Assembly (NCBI GenBank): GCA_044356825.1
Contig: JBIKVM010000007.1
Coordinates: 1 to 39,103 of the forward strand
DNA: 39,103 nt
Direction: 5' to 3'
Source of the DNA: JAUREX01 sp044356825
GTDB taxonomy: Bacteria; Pseudomonadota; Alphaproteobacteria; Rhodobacterales; Rhodobacteraceae
The notes below the pieces were generated by a model. It saw nothing but the letters and a program-made list of their open reading frames with translations. It made no database searches and had not been told where the DNA came from. The translations under genes were made by a program, and so were the position numbers. The number at the start of each line of letters is the position of its first letter. Position 1 is the stretch's first letter. Below, in pieces: positions 18,451 to 26,640 of the stretch.

Positions 18451-19253
18451 TCCGCGTCATGGTGGTGGCGGTGATGCTCGCGGGCGAGGCAGCGGCAGGC
18501 CAGATCGGGGCCGAGGCGCTCGACTCCCTACCAGCGGCGGATGTCGTGATTCTGGGCGAGGTGCACGACAACCCGATCCACCATGCCAATCAGGCGCGCG
18601 CGGTGGCGGCGATCGGCCCTGCCGCGATCGTCTTCGAGATGTTCGGCCCGGCCGCGGCCGACCGCGCGCGTGCCGTTCCGCGCACCGATGCAACCGCCCT
18701 TGCCGCGGCGCTCGAATGGGACGGTTCGGGCTGGCCCGATTTCGCGCTCTACCATCCGATCTTCACGGCCGCCCCATCGGCGCATCTGGCAGGCGGGGCG
18801 CTGCCGCGCGAAACGGTGCGCCGCGCGATCAGCGAGGGGGCGGCGGCCCCCTTCGGCCCGGATGCCGCGCGCTTCGGGCTCGACCGGCCGCTCGACCCCG
18901 CCGATCAGGCCGCGCGCGAGGCGCTGCAGGCCGAGGCGCATTGCCACGCGCTGCCGGCGGAGCTGCTGCCCGGCATGGTCGCGGCGCAGCGGCTGCGCGA
19001 TGCCGCCCTGGCGCGCGCGACGCTCGAGGCGCTGGAGCGGACGGGCGGGCCGGTCGTCGTCATCACCGGCACGGGGCATGCCGACCGCGCGCGCGGCATT
19101 CCGGCGGCACTCGCCCATGCCGCGCCGGGGGTGCGCGTGCTCTCGATCGGCCAGACCGAATCCGATCCGGGGGGTGATGCGCCCTTCGACCTGTGGATCG
19201 TGACCGATCCGCAGCAGCGCCCCGACCCCTGCGCGGGCCTGAAGGGGGGCTGA
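18447..19253 (+). CDS. ChaN family protein, possible haem/iron-binding
   Basis: A 268-residue protein with the ChaN/EreA-like fold. The key motif LGEVHDNPIHH (about 36-46) holds the conserved Glu and His residues, and ITGTGHADRARGIP near the C-terminus is the other conserved site. The short N-terminus (MIRVMVVAVMLAGEAAAG) is a weak Sec signal with no lipobox Cys, unlike Campylobacter ChaR/ChaN lipoproteins. Coupled to rpoH by ATGA, so probably made with the stress sigma factor. The haem-binding role is by homology and not shown here. Confidence 0.8.
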   Translation: MIRVMVVAVMLAGEAAAGQIGAEALDSLPAADVVILGEVHDNPIHHANQARAVAAIGPAAIVFEMFGPAAADRARAVPRTDATALAAALEWDGSGWPDFALYHPIFTAAPSAHLAGGALPRETVRRAISEGAAAPFGPDAARFGLDRPLDPADQAAREALQAEAHCHALPAELLPGMVAAQRLRDAALARATLEALERTGGPVVVITGTGHADRARGIPAALAHAAPGVRVLSIGQTESDPGGDAPFDLWIVTDPQQRPDPCAGLKGG

Positions 19254-19256
19254 GCG

Positions 19257-20060
19257 ATGCGGCACTGGCTTGCGGGCCTGCTCTGCGCGCTCTGCCTGAC
19301 CCCGGCAGCGGGCGCCGAGACCCGCCCCCCCAGCCATTGCCACGCCATCGCCGAGGCCGCGCGCATCATCCCGGCCGCGGCGCGCACCCCGCCGGCCGAG
19401 GGGCGGGTGCGCATCTCGTTCGTCGGCCATGCGATGCTCCTGATCGAGACGCCCGACGGCCTCTCGGCGGTGACGGACTACGCGGGCTATCTGGGGTCGG
19501 GCGATCATGTCCCCGACGTCGCGACGATGAACAACGCCCACCGCACGCACTGGACCGACACGCCCGACCCTCGCATCCCCCATGTTCTGCGCGGCTGGGC
19601 GACGGGCGGGCAAGCGGCCGCGCATGATCTCGATCTGGGCGGAATGCGGGTGCGCAACGTGCCGACCGACGTGCGCTCGGGCGGCGGGGTGCGGCCGGAC
19701 GGGAATTCGATCTTCGTCTTCGAGGCCGCGGGCCTCTGCATCGGCCATCTCGGCCATTTGCATCACGAACCCGACGATGCCCAGTATGCCGCGATCGGGC
19801 GGCTCGATGTGGTGATGGTGCCGGTCGACGGGGGCTATACGCTCGATCTGCCGACGATGATGCGGATCGTCTCGCGCCTGCGCTCGTCGGTGGTGATCCC
19901 GATGCACTGGTTCTCGGACGAGGCCCTCGGCATCTTCCTTGCCGGCATGGCGGATGATTTCGATGTGGTCGAGACGGGTTTGCCGTCGATCGAGATCGGG
20001 TTGAACGACCTGCCGGGCCGGCCGACCATCCTCGTGCTCACGCCAGCTCTGCTTGACTGA
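19257..20060 (+). CDS. exported metallo-beta-lactamase-fold protein with altered HxHxDH motif
   Basis: A 267-residue protein with a Sec signal (LLCALCLTPAAGA, cleavage after about residue 20). The fold signature GHAMLLIETPDGLSAVTDY (57-75) is UlaG-like. Where HxHxDH is expected the sequence reads MNNAHRTHWTD (His95, His98, Asp101); CIGHLGHLHH (161-170) and MHWF (His217) supply later ligands. The catalytic metal site is therefore non-standard, and the substrate is unknown. Starts 3 bases after chaN; the last gene of the rpoH unit. Converges on HU across a strong hairpin. Confidence 0.8.
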   Translation: MRHWLAGLLCALCLTPAAGAETRPPSHCHAIAEAARIIPAAARTPPAEGRVRISFVGHAMLLIETPDGLSAVTDYAGYLGSGDHVPDVATMNNAHRTHWTDTPDPRIPHVLRGWATGGQAAAHDLDLGGMRVRNVPTDVRSGGGVRPDGNSIFVFEAAGLCIGHLGHLHHEPDDAQYAAIGRLDVVMVPVDGGYTLDLPTMMRIVSRLRSSVVIPMHWFSDEALGIFLAGMADDFDVVETGLPSIEIGLNDLPGRPTILVLTPALLD

Positions 20061-20073
20061 CGGCCGAGGATGA

Positions 20074-20113
20074 CCCGGGCCGCCGCGCCCGTCGGGGCGG
20101 CGGACGGCCCGGG
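20074..20113. terminator. GC-rich hairpin between MBL-fold gene and HU gene
   Basis: CCCGGGCCG (20074-20082) and CGGCCCGGG (20105-20113) are perfect complements, and the inner bases pair further. It lies between convergent genes, so probably acts in both directions. No T-tract is present. Confidence 0.5.
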
Positions 20114-20119
20114 ATGGGC

Positions 20120-20407
20120 TCAGGCGTTGACGCTGTCCTTCAGCGCCTTCGCGATCGTGAACTTCACCTGCTTGTCGGCAGGCTTCGTCATGGTGGCGCC
20201 GGTCGCGGGGTTGCGCACGGTCCGCTCGGGGCGGGCGCGGCAGGCGACCTTGCCGATGCCGGGCAGTGTCACGGCACCGCCAGCGGCTACCTCAGCCGTC
20301 ACGACGGAAACGACCGCATCGAGCGCCGCGGCCGCGGTCTTCCTGTCGCCGCCCATCGCCTCGGCAATCGCGGCCACCAGTTGCGTCTTGGTCATCGGTT
20401 TCGACAT
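20120..20407 (-). CDS. HU-family DNA-binding protein
   Basis: A 95-residue nucleoid protein of the HU/IHF family that bends and compacts DNA as a dimer. It has the standard layout: helical N-terminus (MTKTQLVAAIAEAMGGDRKT), GAVTLPGIGKV turn, and the DNA-binding arm with RNPATG (the Pro intercalates in the minor groove), ending KFTIAKALKDSVN. Of HU type rather than IHF by sequence and gene context. AGGAGGAAGG gives a strong ribosome-binding site. The 140 bases upstream to 20547 hold no gene; no convincing promoter was seen. Confidence 0.93.
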   Translation of the reverse strand: MSKPMTKTQLVAAIAEAMGGDRKTAAAALDAVVSVVTAEVAAGGAVTLPGIGKVACRARPERTVRNPATGATMTKPADKQVKFTIAKALKDSVNA

Positions 20408-20547
20408 CTGTCCTTCCTCCTGCTTGCCCCGCCGGGGTCTGTCATGCCCCGTAAACGGGCGTCACGGGGGGCTACACGGGATTGCCCCTCCAGATCAAGG
20501 GCGCATTGCCTCGAAACGCGCAATCGATCCGGTCACACGCGGCCGGC

Positions 20548-22047
20548 TCAGAGAAACGCCGTCTCGTCGAAGCTGCGCAGCTTGCGCGAATGGATCCGCT
20601 CGAGCGGCATCTCGCGCAGCCGTTCCATCGCGCGGATCCCGATCTCGAGGTGGCGCGCGACCTGCGCGCGATAGAAATCGCTCGCCATGCCGGGCAATTT
20701 CAGCTCACCGTGCAGCGGCTTGTCCGAGACGCAGAGCAGCGTCCCGTAGGGCACGCGGAAGCGGAACCCGTTGGCCGCGACGGTGGCGCTTTCCATGTCG
20801 AGCGCGATGGCGCGCGACTGGCTCAGCCGCGCGACGGGGCCCGACTGGTCGCGCAGTTCCCAGTTGCGGTTGTCGATCGTCGCGACCGTGCCCGTGCGCA
20901 TGATCCGCTTGAGATCGTAGCCCTGAAGCTGCGTCACCTCGGCCACCGCCTGTTCGAGCGCGATCTGGATCTCGGCCAGCGCCGGGATCGGCACCCAGAC
21001 GGGCAGATCCTCATCGAGGACGTGATCCTCGCGCAGATAGGCGTGCGCGAGGACATAATCGCCGAGGCTCTGGGAATTGCGCAGCCCCGCGCAATGCCCG
21101 ACCATCAGCCACGCATGCGGGCGCAGCACCGCGATGTGGTCGGTCGCTGTCTTGGCGTTCGAGGGCCCGACCCCGATGTTGACGAGGCTGACGCCCGCGT
21201 GGCCGGGGCGCAGCAGGTGATAGGCGGGCATCTGCGGCATCCGCGCGGGCAGGGGCAAGGGCGCCGCCGGATCGGTCAGCACCCCGCTGCCCGGCCCGAC
21301 GAAGCCCCGATAGCCCGAGGCCGGATCCGCGAGCGCGCGGCGGGCATAGGCCTCGAAGGCATCGACATAGAACTGGTAGTTGGTGAAGAGCACGAAGTTC
21401 TGGAAATGCTCGGGCCGCGTCGCGGTGTAATGCTCCAGCCGGGCGAGCGAATAGTCGATCCGCTGGGCCGAGAAGGGCGCGAGGGGGCGCGTCTGGCCCG
21501 GGGCGATCGGGCGCATCCCGTTCACGATGTCATCATGCGTGGTCGAGAGGTCGGGGACATCGAAGACGTCGCGCAGCGCGAAATCGAGCCGGCCGTGATC
21601 GGGCACGGCAAGGGGGGTGGCGCCGCCCGCGAAATGCAGCGGAATGGGCGTGGCCGAGGTGCGCACCCGCACCGGCACGCCGTGGTTGCGGATCACGAGG
21701 TCGATCTGCGCCGTCAGATAGTCGGCAAAGAGGTCGGGCCGCGTGACGGTCGTGGCATAGACGCCGGGCTCGGCGACGTAGCCGAACGACAGCCGGCTGT
21801 CGATCTTGTCGAAGCGCGCGATCTGGGTCTCGATCTCGGGATAGAAGGCGCGCACCCGCCCGGGCGGGCGCCCCTCGGTCAGGGCACGCGCGAAGGCCGC
21901 GCGCAGAAAGGCGGTCGCGCCATCGTAGCGCCGCGCAAGCTCGGCCACCGCCTCGGCGCCCGAGGCAAAGCTCTGCTCGGGCTCAAACGGGGGGGTCGCG
22001 GGGGGCGTCTCGGGGTGCATTCCGGGCGGCTGGCTGGCGGCAGTCAT
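20548..22047 (-). CDS. amn: AMP nucleosidase
   Basis: A 499-residue enzyme that hydrolyses AMP to adenine and ribose 5-phosphate, controlling the adenylate pool. An N-terminal AMP-nucleosidase domain is followed by a nucleoside-phosphorylase-type catalytic domain (MVGHCAGLRNSQSLGDYVLA; ALDMESATVAANGFRFRVPY, with the Met-Glu-Ser ribose-binding motif). Length matches Amn (about 485). AAGGGGGA precedes the ATG; a second in-frame ATG at 22020 is possible. Divergent from the SDR gene. Confidence 0.93.
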   Translation of the reverse strand: MTAASQPPGMHPETPPATPPFEPEQSFASGAEAVAELARRYDGATAFLRAAFARALTEGRPPGRVRAFYPEIETQIARFDKIDSRLSFGYVAEPGVYATTVTRPDLFADYLTAQIDLVIRNHGVPVRVRTSATPIPLHFAGGATPLAVPDHGRLDFALRDVFDVPDLSTTHDDIVNGMRPIAPGQTRPLAPFSAQRIDYSLARLEHYTATRPEHFQNFVLFTNYQFYVDAFEAYARRALADPASGYRGFVGPGSGVLTDPAAPLPLPARMPQMPAYHLLRPGHAGVSLVNIGVGPSNAKTATDHIAVLRPHAWLMVGHCAGLRNSQSLGDYVLAHAYLREDHVLDEDLPVWVPIPALAEIQIALEQAVAEVTQLQGYDLKRIMRTGTVATIDNRNWELRDQSGPVARLSQSRAIALDMESATVAANGFRFRVPYGTLLCVSDKPLHGELKLPGMASDFYRAQVARHLEIGIRAMERLREMPLERIHSRKLRSFDETAFL

Positions 22048-22115
22048 GCGTCTCGCATCCCCCTTCGGTCAATGGCCAACCGTCGCAGCTTGGCGCGCGC
22101 GGCACAAGCGACGCG

Positions 22116-22144
22116 TTGACACGCGGCGGCGGCGGGGGTGGAAT
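22116..22144 (+). promoter_or_regulatory. candidate promoter for SDR gene with little or no leader
   Basis: TTGACA (22116-22121, a perfect -35), 17 bases, TGGAAT (22139-22144). Transcription should begin near 22151, at the ATG at 22152. The GGGGGTGGA there would then not be in the mRNA. Confidence 0.4.
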
Positions 22145-22151
22145 GGGCGCC

Positions 22152-23009
22152 ATGGACAGGCTCTTCTGCTTCGGACTGGGCTACAGCGCCGAGACGCTCG
22201 GCCGCGACCTCATAGCGCGCGGCTGGCAGGTCGGGGGCACGACGCGCGACCGCGCCCGGGCGGCCGCATTGGCCGCGCAGGGCTTCGCGCCGATCCTGTG
22301 GCCCGGCGACGGCGCGGGGCAGGTCGCGGCCGCGATCAGGGGTGCGGCGATCCTGTCGTCGGTGCCGCCCGATGCGGCGGGCGATCCGGTGCTCGCGGCC
22401 TTCGGCCCGGCCATCGCGGCCGCGGGCGCGACCTGGATCGGCTATTTCTCGACGACCGGGGTCTATGGCGACCATGGCGGCGCCTGGGTGAACGAGGAAA
22501 CGCCCTGCAGCCCGGCCAACCCGCGCGCCCGCGCGCGCCTCGCGGCCGAAGCGCACTGGCAGGCGCTCGGCGCGCATGTCTTCCGGCTCGCGGGCATCTA
22601 CGGGCCGGGGCGCAGCACGATCGGCGCGCTGCGGGCCGGCACGCAGCGGCGCATCGTCAAGCCCGGGCAGATCTTTTCGCGCATCCACGTCGCGGACATC
22701 GCCGCTGCGGTGGCGGCATCGCTTGCCGCACCCCGGCCGGGGCGGATCTACAACCTCGCCGACGATCTGCCCTGCCCGCCCGAGGATGTGGTGGATGAGG
22801 GGGCGCGCCTGCTGGGCGTCCCGCCTCCCCCGACCGAGCCCTTCGAGGGGGCCCCCCTCTCGGCCATGGCGCGCGAGTTCTATGCCGATTCGAAGCGCGT
22901 CTCGAACGCGCGGCTGCGGCATGAGCTCGGCGTCGCGCTGACCTACCCCACCTATCGCGAGGGCCTCGCGGCGCTCGTGCGCGATCAGGCGCGCACGAGT
23001 TTCTCGTAG
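22152..23009 (+). CDS. NAD(P)-binding SDR/epimerase-like protein, YeeZ-like
   Basis: About 285 residues with a Rossmann fold: nucleotide motif FGLGYSAETLG (GxGxxA, 7-17) at the N-terminus and extended-SDR features YFSTTGVYGDHGG and HVFRLAGIYGPGR. The pattern resembles the YeeZ group, whose reaction is not established. ATG 22152 fits the GxGxxA distance; 22143 is an alternative. Its last 25 bases overlap the end of ilvE on the other strand. Cytoplasmic. Confidence 0.85.
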   Translation: MDRLFCFGLGYSAETLGRDLIARGWQVGGTTRDRARAAALAAQGFAPILWPGDGAGQVAAAIRGAAILSSVPPDAAGDPVLAAFGPAIAAAGATWIGYFSTTGVYGDHGGAWVNEETPCSPANPRARARLAAEAHWQALGAHVFRLAGIYGPGRSTIGALRAGTQRRIVKPGQIFSRIHVADIAAAVAASLAAPRPGRIYNLADDLPCPPEDVVDEGARLLGVPPPPTEPFEGAPLSAMAREFYADSKRVSNARLRHELGVALTYPTYREGLAALVRDQARTSFS

Positions 23010-23854
23010 GCCGCGGCCACGTCGCGCGTCATCTGCCCGACCTGGAAGTGCCAGTCGCCGATCTGGCCGACGGGCGTGATCTCGGCCGCCGTGCCCGTCA
23101 GCCAGCACTGCTGGAAGCCCTCGAGTTCCTCTGGCATGATGTGGCGTTCGTGGACAGTGACGCCCATGCCCCGCAGCATCCCGATGACGGTCTGGCGCGT
23201 CAGGCCGTTCAGGATGCAGTCGGGCAGCGGGGTGTGCACCTCGCCGTCCTTGACGAAGAAGATGTTGGCCCCGGTCGCCTCGGCGACATAGCCGCGATAG
23301 TCGAACATCATCGCGTCCGAGCAGCCCTTGGCCTCGGCGGCATGCTTCGACATGGTGCAGATCATGTAGAGGCCCGCGGCCTTCGCGGCCGAGGGGATGG
23401 TGTCGGGCGAGGGGCGCTTCCACTTCGAGATGTCGAGCTTCGCGCCCTGCATCTTGGCCGCCCCGTAATAGGCGCCCCATTCCCAGACCGCGATCGCCAG
23501 GCGCACCGGGTTGCGCCGCGCGGCCACGCCCATGTCCTCGCCCGACCCGCGCCAGGCGAGCGCGCGCACATAGGCGTCCTTGAGGTTGTTGGCCGCGAGC
23601 ACCTCGGCCTTGGCGGCCTCGATCTGGTCGACCGTCCAGGGGATCTGCATGTCGAGAAGCTCGCCCGAGCGCAGCAGGCGTTCGGAATGCTCGCGGCTCT
23701 TGAAGATGCGCCCGCCATAGGCGCGCTCGCCCTCGAACACCGACGAGGCGTAATGCAGCGCATGGGTCAGCACATGCACCTTGGCGTCGCGCCAGTCGAC
23801 GAGCGTGCCGTCCATCCAGATCTTCCCGTCGCGATCGTCATAGGCGCCAGCCAT
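22985..23854 (-). CDS. ilvE: branched-chain amino acid aminotransferase
   Basis: A 289-residue PLP enzyme (fold type IV) that interconverts Leu/Ile/Val and their 2-oxo acids. The PLP lysine is Lys158 in SAAKAAGLY; YVAEATGANIFFVKDG and GLTRQTVIGMLRGMG are the conserved cofactor-phosphate regions. ATG 23854, with GGGGGAAGC upstream, is preferred to the in-frame start at 23971 because family members begin at MAGAYDDRDGKIWMDG. It is divergent from petP, and its 3' end overlaps the SDR gene by 25 bases. Confidence 0.95.
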   Translation of the reverse strand: MAGAYDDRDGKIWMDGTLVDWRDAKVHVLTHALHYASSVFEGERAYGGRIFKSREHSERLLRSGELLDMQIPWTVDQIEAAKAEVLAANNLKDAYVRALAWRGSGEDMGVAARRNPVRLAIAVWEWGAYYGAAKMQGAKLDISKWKRPSPDTIPSAAKAAGLYMICTMSKHAAEAKGCSDAMMFDYRGYVAEATGANIFFVKDGEVHTPLPDCILNGLTRQTVIGMLRGMGVTVHERHIMPEELEGFQQCWLTGTAAEITPVGQIGDWHFQVGQMTRDVAAAYEKLVRA

Positions 23855-23880
23855 GGCTTCCCCCGTCCTCTTTGCGAATG

Positions 23881-23926
23881 TTGCGCCGAATAGGTCCGGA
23901 GCGGACGGATTCTTGCGCCGATAGGT
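23881..23926. repeat. near-identical direct repeats in ilvE-petP gap
   Basis: TTGCGCCGAATAGGT (23881-23895) and TTGCGCCGATAGGT (23913-23926), 32 bases start to start (about three helical turns), with the perfect inverted repeat GTCCG-GAG-CGGAC (23894-23906) between. This pattern suits an OmpR-type regulator binding in tandem. Confidence 0.55.
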
Positions 23927-23930
23927 TCCC

Positions 23931-23959
23931 GGGGTAGCAATCAGGCCTTGGAAAGTCAA
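23931..23959 (-). promoter_or_regulatory. candidate ilvE promoter
   Basis: Read on minus: TTGACT (23959-23954), 17 bases, TACCCC (23936-23931). The -35 is near perfect, the -10 is poor. It overlaps the petP promoter back to back. Confidence 0.4.
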
Positions 23960-23976
23960 TAAGGCTGACATAAATT
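23948..23976 (+). promoter_or_regulatory. candidate petP-petR promoter
   Basis: TTGGAA (23948-23953), 17 bases, TAAATT (23971-23976), in a locally AT-rich stretch. GTCA-N7-TGAC (23955-23969) fills the spacer and could be a MarR-type operator for PetP. Confidence 0.45.
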
Positions 23977-24009
23977 CGCCCCCTGACGATGGGTCCCGGA
24001 GGGGTGGCG

Positions 24010-24522
24010 ATGGCGAAGGCGGGGCAGGCAGCGACGGGGGGAGAGGGGCTTCTCTTCCTCACCGACGACCAGCTCCGCCGGGGGATCGAGGCGATGTTCT
24101 TCGCCTATCGCGGCTTCACCGCCGACCCCGACCGCATCCTCGGGGCGCGCGGCTACGGGCGCGCGCACCACCGCGCCATCCACTTCATCGGCCGCAGCCC
24201 CGGCACCACGGTCACGAATCTGATCGACATCCTCGGCGTCACCAAGCAGTCGCTGAACCGGGTGCTGCGCACGCTCGTGGCCGATGGCCTCGTCGAGGCG
24301 CGCGTCGGCCGCGAGGACCGGCGCGAGCGGCACCTGCACCTGACTGCGGCGGGGTCTGCGCTCGAACGCGAGTTGTCGGACGCCCAGCGTGCGCGGATGC
24401 GCGCGGCTTATCGCGCAGCGGGGCCTGCGGCGGTGGCGGGCTTTCGGCAGGTGCTCGAGGCGATGATGGATCCCGAACAGCGCGCCCAGTTCGAGGGGCG
24501 GCGGCGCGATGGTGCGCCATGA
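24010..24522 (+). CDS. petP: PetP, MarR-family transcriptional regulator
   Basis: A 170-residue winged-helix regulator. The wHTH is visible as TTVTNLIDILGVTKQSLNRV (recognition helix) and LVEARVGREDRRERHLHLTAAG (wing). ATG 24010 has GGAGGGG at the right distance; the ATG at 23989 precedes that site and is less likely. It is coupled to the following response regulator by ATGA. This MarR plus OmpR-type pair matches petP-petR of Rhodobacter capsulatus, needed there for cytochrome bc1/c2 expression. No bc1 genes are in this window. Confidence 0.83.
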   Translation: MAKAGQAATGGEGLLFLTDDQLRRGIEAMFFAYRGFTADPDRILGARGYGRAHHRAIHFIGRSPGTTVTNLIDILGVTKQSLNRVLRTLVADGLVEARVGREDRRERHLHLTAAGSALERELSDAQRARMRAAYRAAGPAAVAGFRQVLEAMMDPEQRAQFEGRRRDGAP

Positions 24523-25217
24523 CTGCACCGGGGCCGCACCTGCTCATCGTCGATGACGATGCGCGGATCCGGGCGCTCTTGCAGAAATATTTGATCCGAC
24601 AGGGCTTTCTTGTCAGCGTAGCGGCCGATGCGGCGCGCGCGCGCGCCCTTCTCGGGGGCCTCGTATTCGACCTCGTGATCCTCGATGTGATGATGCCGGG
24701 CGAGGACGGCCTGAGCCTTGCGCGCGCCATCCGGCAGATGCGCGCGACCCCGGTGATCTTGCTGACGGCGCGCGGCGAGGCGGGCCAGCGCATCGAAGGG
24801 TTCGAGGCCGGCGCAGACGATTACGTCGTAAAGCCCTTCGACCCGCGCGAGCTTGTGTTGCGGATCGGGGCGGTGCTGCGGCGGGGGGCGCCCGAGCCCG
24901 CGCCTCCCCCGGCGCTGCTGCCTCTCGGCGGCCTCGTGTGGGATGTCGCGCGGGCGGAATTGCGCCGCGGCACGGAGAGCGTCCGGTTGACCCAGACCGA
25001 AGCGGCGCTGATGCGTGCCTTTGCCGCCGCGCCCGGACGCTGCGTGCCGCGCGCCGAACTGGTGGCGCTGCTCGGGTCGGCGGGCGGTGCAGGGGCGTCC
25101 GAGCGCGCGGTCGATGTCCAGATCACGCGCCTGCGCCGCAAGCTCGGTGACGATCCGCGCGCACCGCGCCTGTTGCACACCGTCCGGGGCGAGGGCTATC
25201 GCCTCGACCCGGCCTGA
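24519..25217 (+). CDS. petR: PetR, OmpR-type response regulator
   Basis: A 232-residue two-domain regulator. Receiver: Asp12-Asp13, phospho-acceptor Asp56 (LVILDVMMP), Thr83 and Lys105 (VVKPFD) all present. The C-terminal winged helix (about 130-230) ends with AVDVQITRLRRKLGDDP and TVRGEGYRLDP, the OmpR/PhoB signature. No sensor kinase lies next to it; instead it is coupled to petP. The assignment as PetR rests on this pairing and resemblance. It ends 8 bases before the convergent amidase. Confidence 0.85.
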   Translation: MTAPGPHLLIVDDDARIRALLQKYLIRQGFLVSVAADAARARALLGGLVFDLVILDVMMPGEDGLSLARAIRQMRATPVILLTARGEAGQRIEGFEAGADDYVVKPFDPRELVLRIGAVLRRGAPEPAPPPALLPLGGLVWDVARAELRRGTESVRLTQTEAALMRAFAAAPGRCVPRAELVALLGSAGGAGASERAVDVQITRLRRKLGDDPRAPRLLHTVRGEGYRLDPA

Positions 25218-25224
25218 GGGCCGA

Positions 25225-26631
25225 TCAGGCGGGCGTCACCGGCGCGACCGTGTCCGCGAGCACCGCGCCCGCCTCGAGCAGGAGATCCTCGCGGAAACGG
25301 TCGGCGACAAGCTGGACCCCGACGGGCACCCTGCCCCCGCCCGCCTCGGCAACAGTCCCCGTCGTCACCGACAGCCCCGGCAGCCCCATGAAGGGGAGCG
25401 CCACCATCGGCAACTGTGCGGCCAGCACCGTATCGAAATCGGCCTCCGAGGCGACATCGCGGTGGTCGGCGAAGGGCGGCAGCCCCGAGACGGGGCAGAG
25501 CAGGATCGGCCAGCGGTCGAAAAAGACCCGCCACGCCCGCACGAGCCCCGCGCGCGCCTGCAGCGTGTCCATGAAGCCCGCGAGGTCGGTCTCGGGGCAA
25601 TGGCGCGCAAGGCCCGCATAGACGAAGGCCGCATCCGGGTCGCCCTCGGCCGCGACCGCGGCGCCCCCGGTCCGGCGCATCTCGGCCAGCCACAGGCGCA
25701 GCTGCAACTCGGCCGCCGCGCGCAGGGGCGGCACCGCCACCTCCTCGACCGCATAGCCCGCATCGGCCAGGCGCTGGGCCGCGGCCATCACGCCCGCCCG
25801 GACCTCGGGCGCGACCGCCATCCCGTCGGGTGCGGCGCAGAGCGCGACGCGGCGCGGCACCGCCGGGCCCGCGAGCGGCACGGGCTCCCACCACGGGTCG
25901 CGCGGGTCGCGCAGCGCCATGACCTCGAGCGCGAGGCGCAGATCGGGGATCGAGCGCGCGATCGGCCCGCCCACGGCCATCAGTTGCGCCCCGATCAGCC
26001 GGTCGGGCCCCGAGGGGTTGTAGCCCGCCACCCGGCCGAGCGAGGGCCGCAGCCCGTGGATGCCGCAGGCATGGGCCGGATAGCGGATCGAGCCCGCGAT
26101 GTCGGTGCCATGCGCGACCGGCCCGATCCCCGCCGCGCAGGCCGCCGCCGCCCCGCCCGAAGAGCCGCCGGGCGTCAGCCGGGGATTGAGCGGGTTGCGC
26201 GTCGCGCCGTGCAGGCTGTTGCGGGTGAACCAGCGCAGGCTGAAGGCGGGCGTGTTCGTCCGCCCCACGATCACCGCCCCCGCCCGGCGCAGGTTCGCCG
26301 CCACCGGGCTGTCCTCTGCCGCGACCAGATCGCGCTGCAGCCGCAGCCCGTTCGTGGTCGCATACCCCTTCTGGTCGATGTTGACCTTGACCGTCACGGG
26401 CACCCCCGCCATCGGCCCCGGATCCTCGCCCCGGGCGCGCGCGGCATCGACCGCATCGGCCGCAGCCAGCGCCTCGGCGTCGCAGCGCGCGACGACGGCG
26501 TTGATCGCGCCGTTGACCGCATCCATCCGCGCGAGCGTCGCCCGCGTGACCTCGCGCGCGGAAAACCGCCCCGCCGCGATCCCCGCCCGAACCTCGGTCG
26601 CCGTCAGCGACCAGAGCGCCCCATCCGCCAT
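25225..26631 (-). CDS. amidase signature family protein
   Basis: A 468-residue amide hydrolase with the Ser-cisSer-Lys triad: Lys82 (VTVKVN), Ser157 (GGSSGG, 155-160) and Ser181 (GTDIAGSIRYPA). Length and motifs fit stand-alone amidases rather than GatA, since no gatC/gatB lies nearby. Substrate unknown. Nine bases upstream lies the stop of the DUF3047 gene, and the two may be one unit. Convergent with petR. Cytoplasmic; no signal peptide. Confidence 0.9.
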   Translation of the reverse strand: MADGALWSLTATEVRAGIAAGRFSAREVTRATLARMDAVNGAINAVVARCDAEALAAADAVDAARARGEDPGPMAGVPVTVKVNIDQKGYATTNGLRLQRDLVAAEDSPVAANLRRAGAVIVGRTNTPAFSLRWFTRNSLHGATRNPLNPRLTPGGSSGGAAAACAAGIGPVAHGTDIAGSIRYPAHACGIHGLRPSLGRVAGYNPSGPDRLIGAQLMAVGGPIARSIPDLRLALEVMALRDPRDPWWEPVPLAGPAVPRRVALCAAPDGMAVAPEVRAGVMAAAQRLADAGYAVEEVAVPPLRAAAELQLRLWLAEMRRTGGAAVAAEGDPDAAFVYAGLARHCPETDLAGFMDTLQARAGLVRAWRVFFDRWPILLCPVSGLPPFADHRDVASEADFDTVLAAQLPMVALPFMGLPGLSVTTGTVAEAGGGRVPVGVQLVADRFREDLLLEAGAVLADTVAPVTPA

Positions 26632-26640
26632 GCCTGCCCC

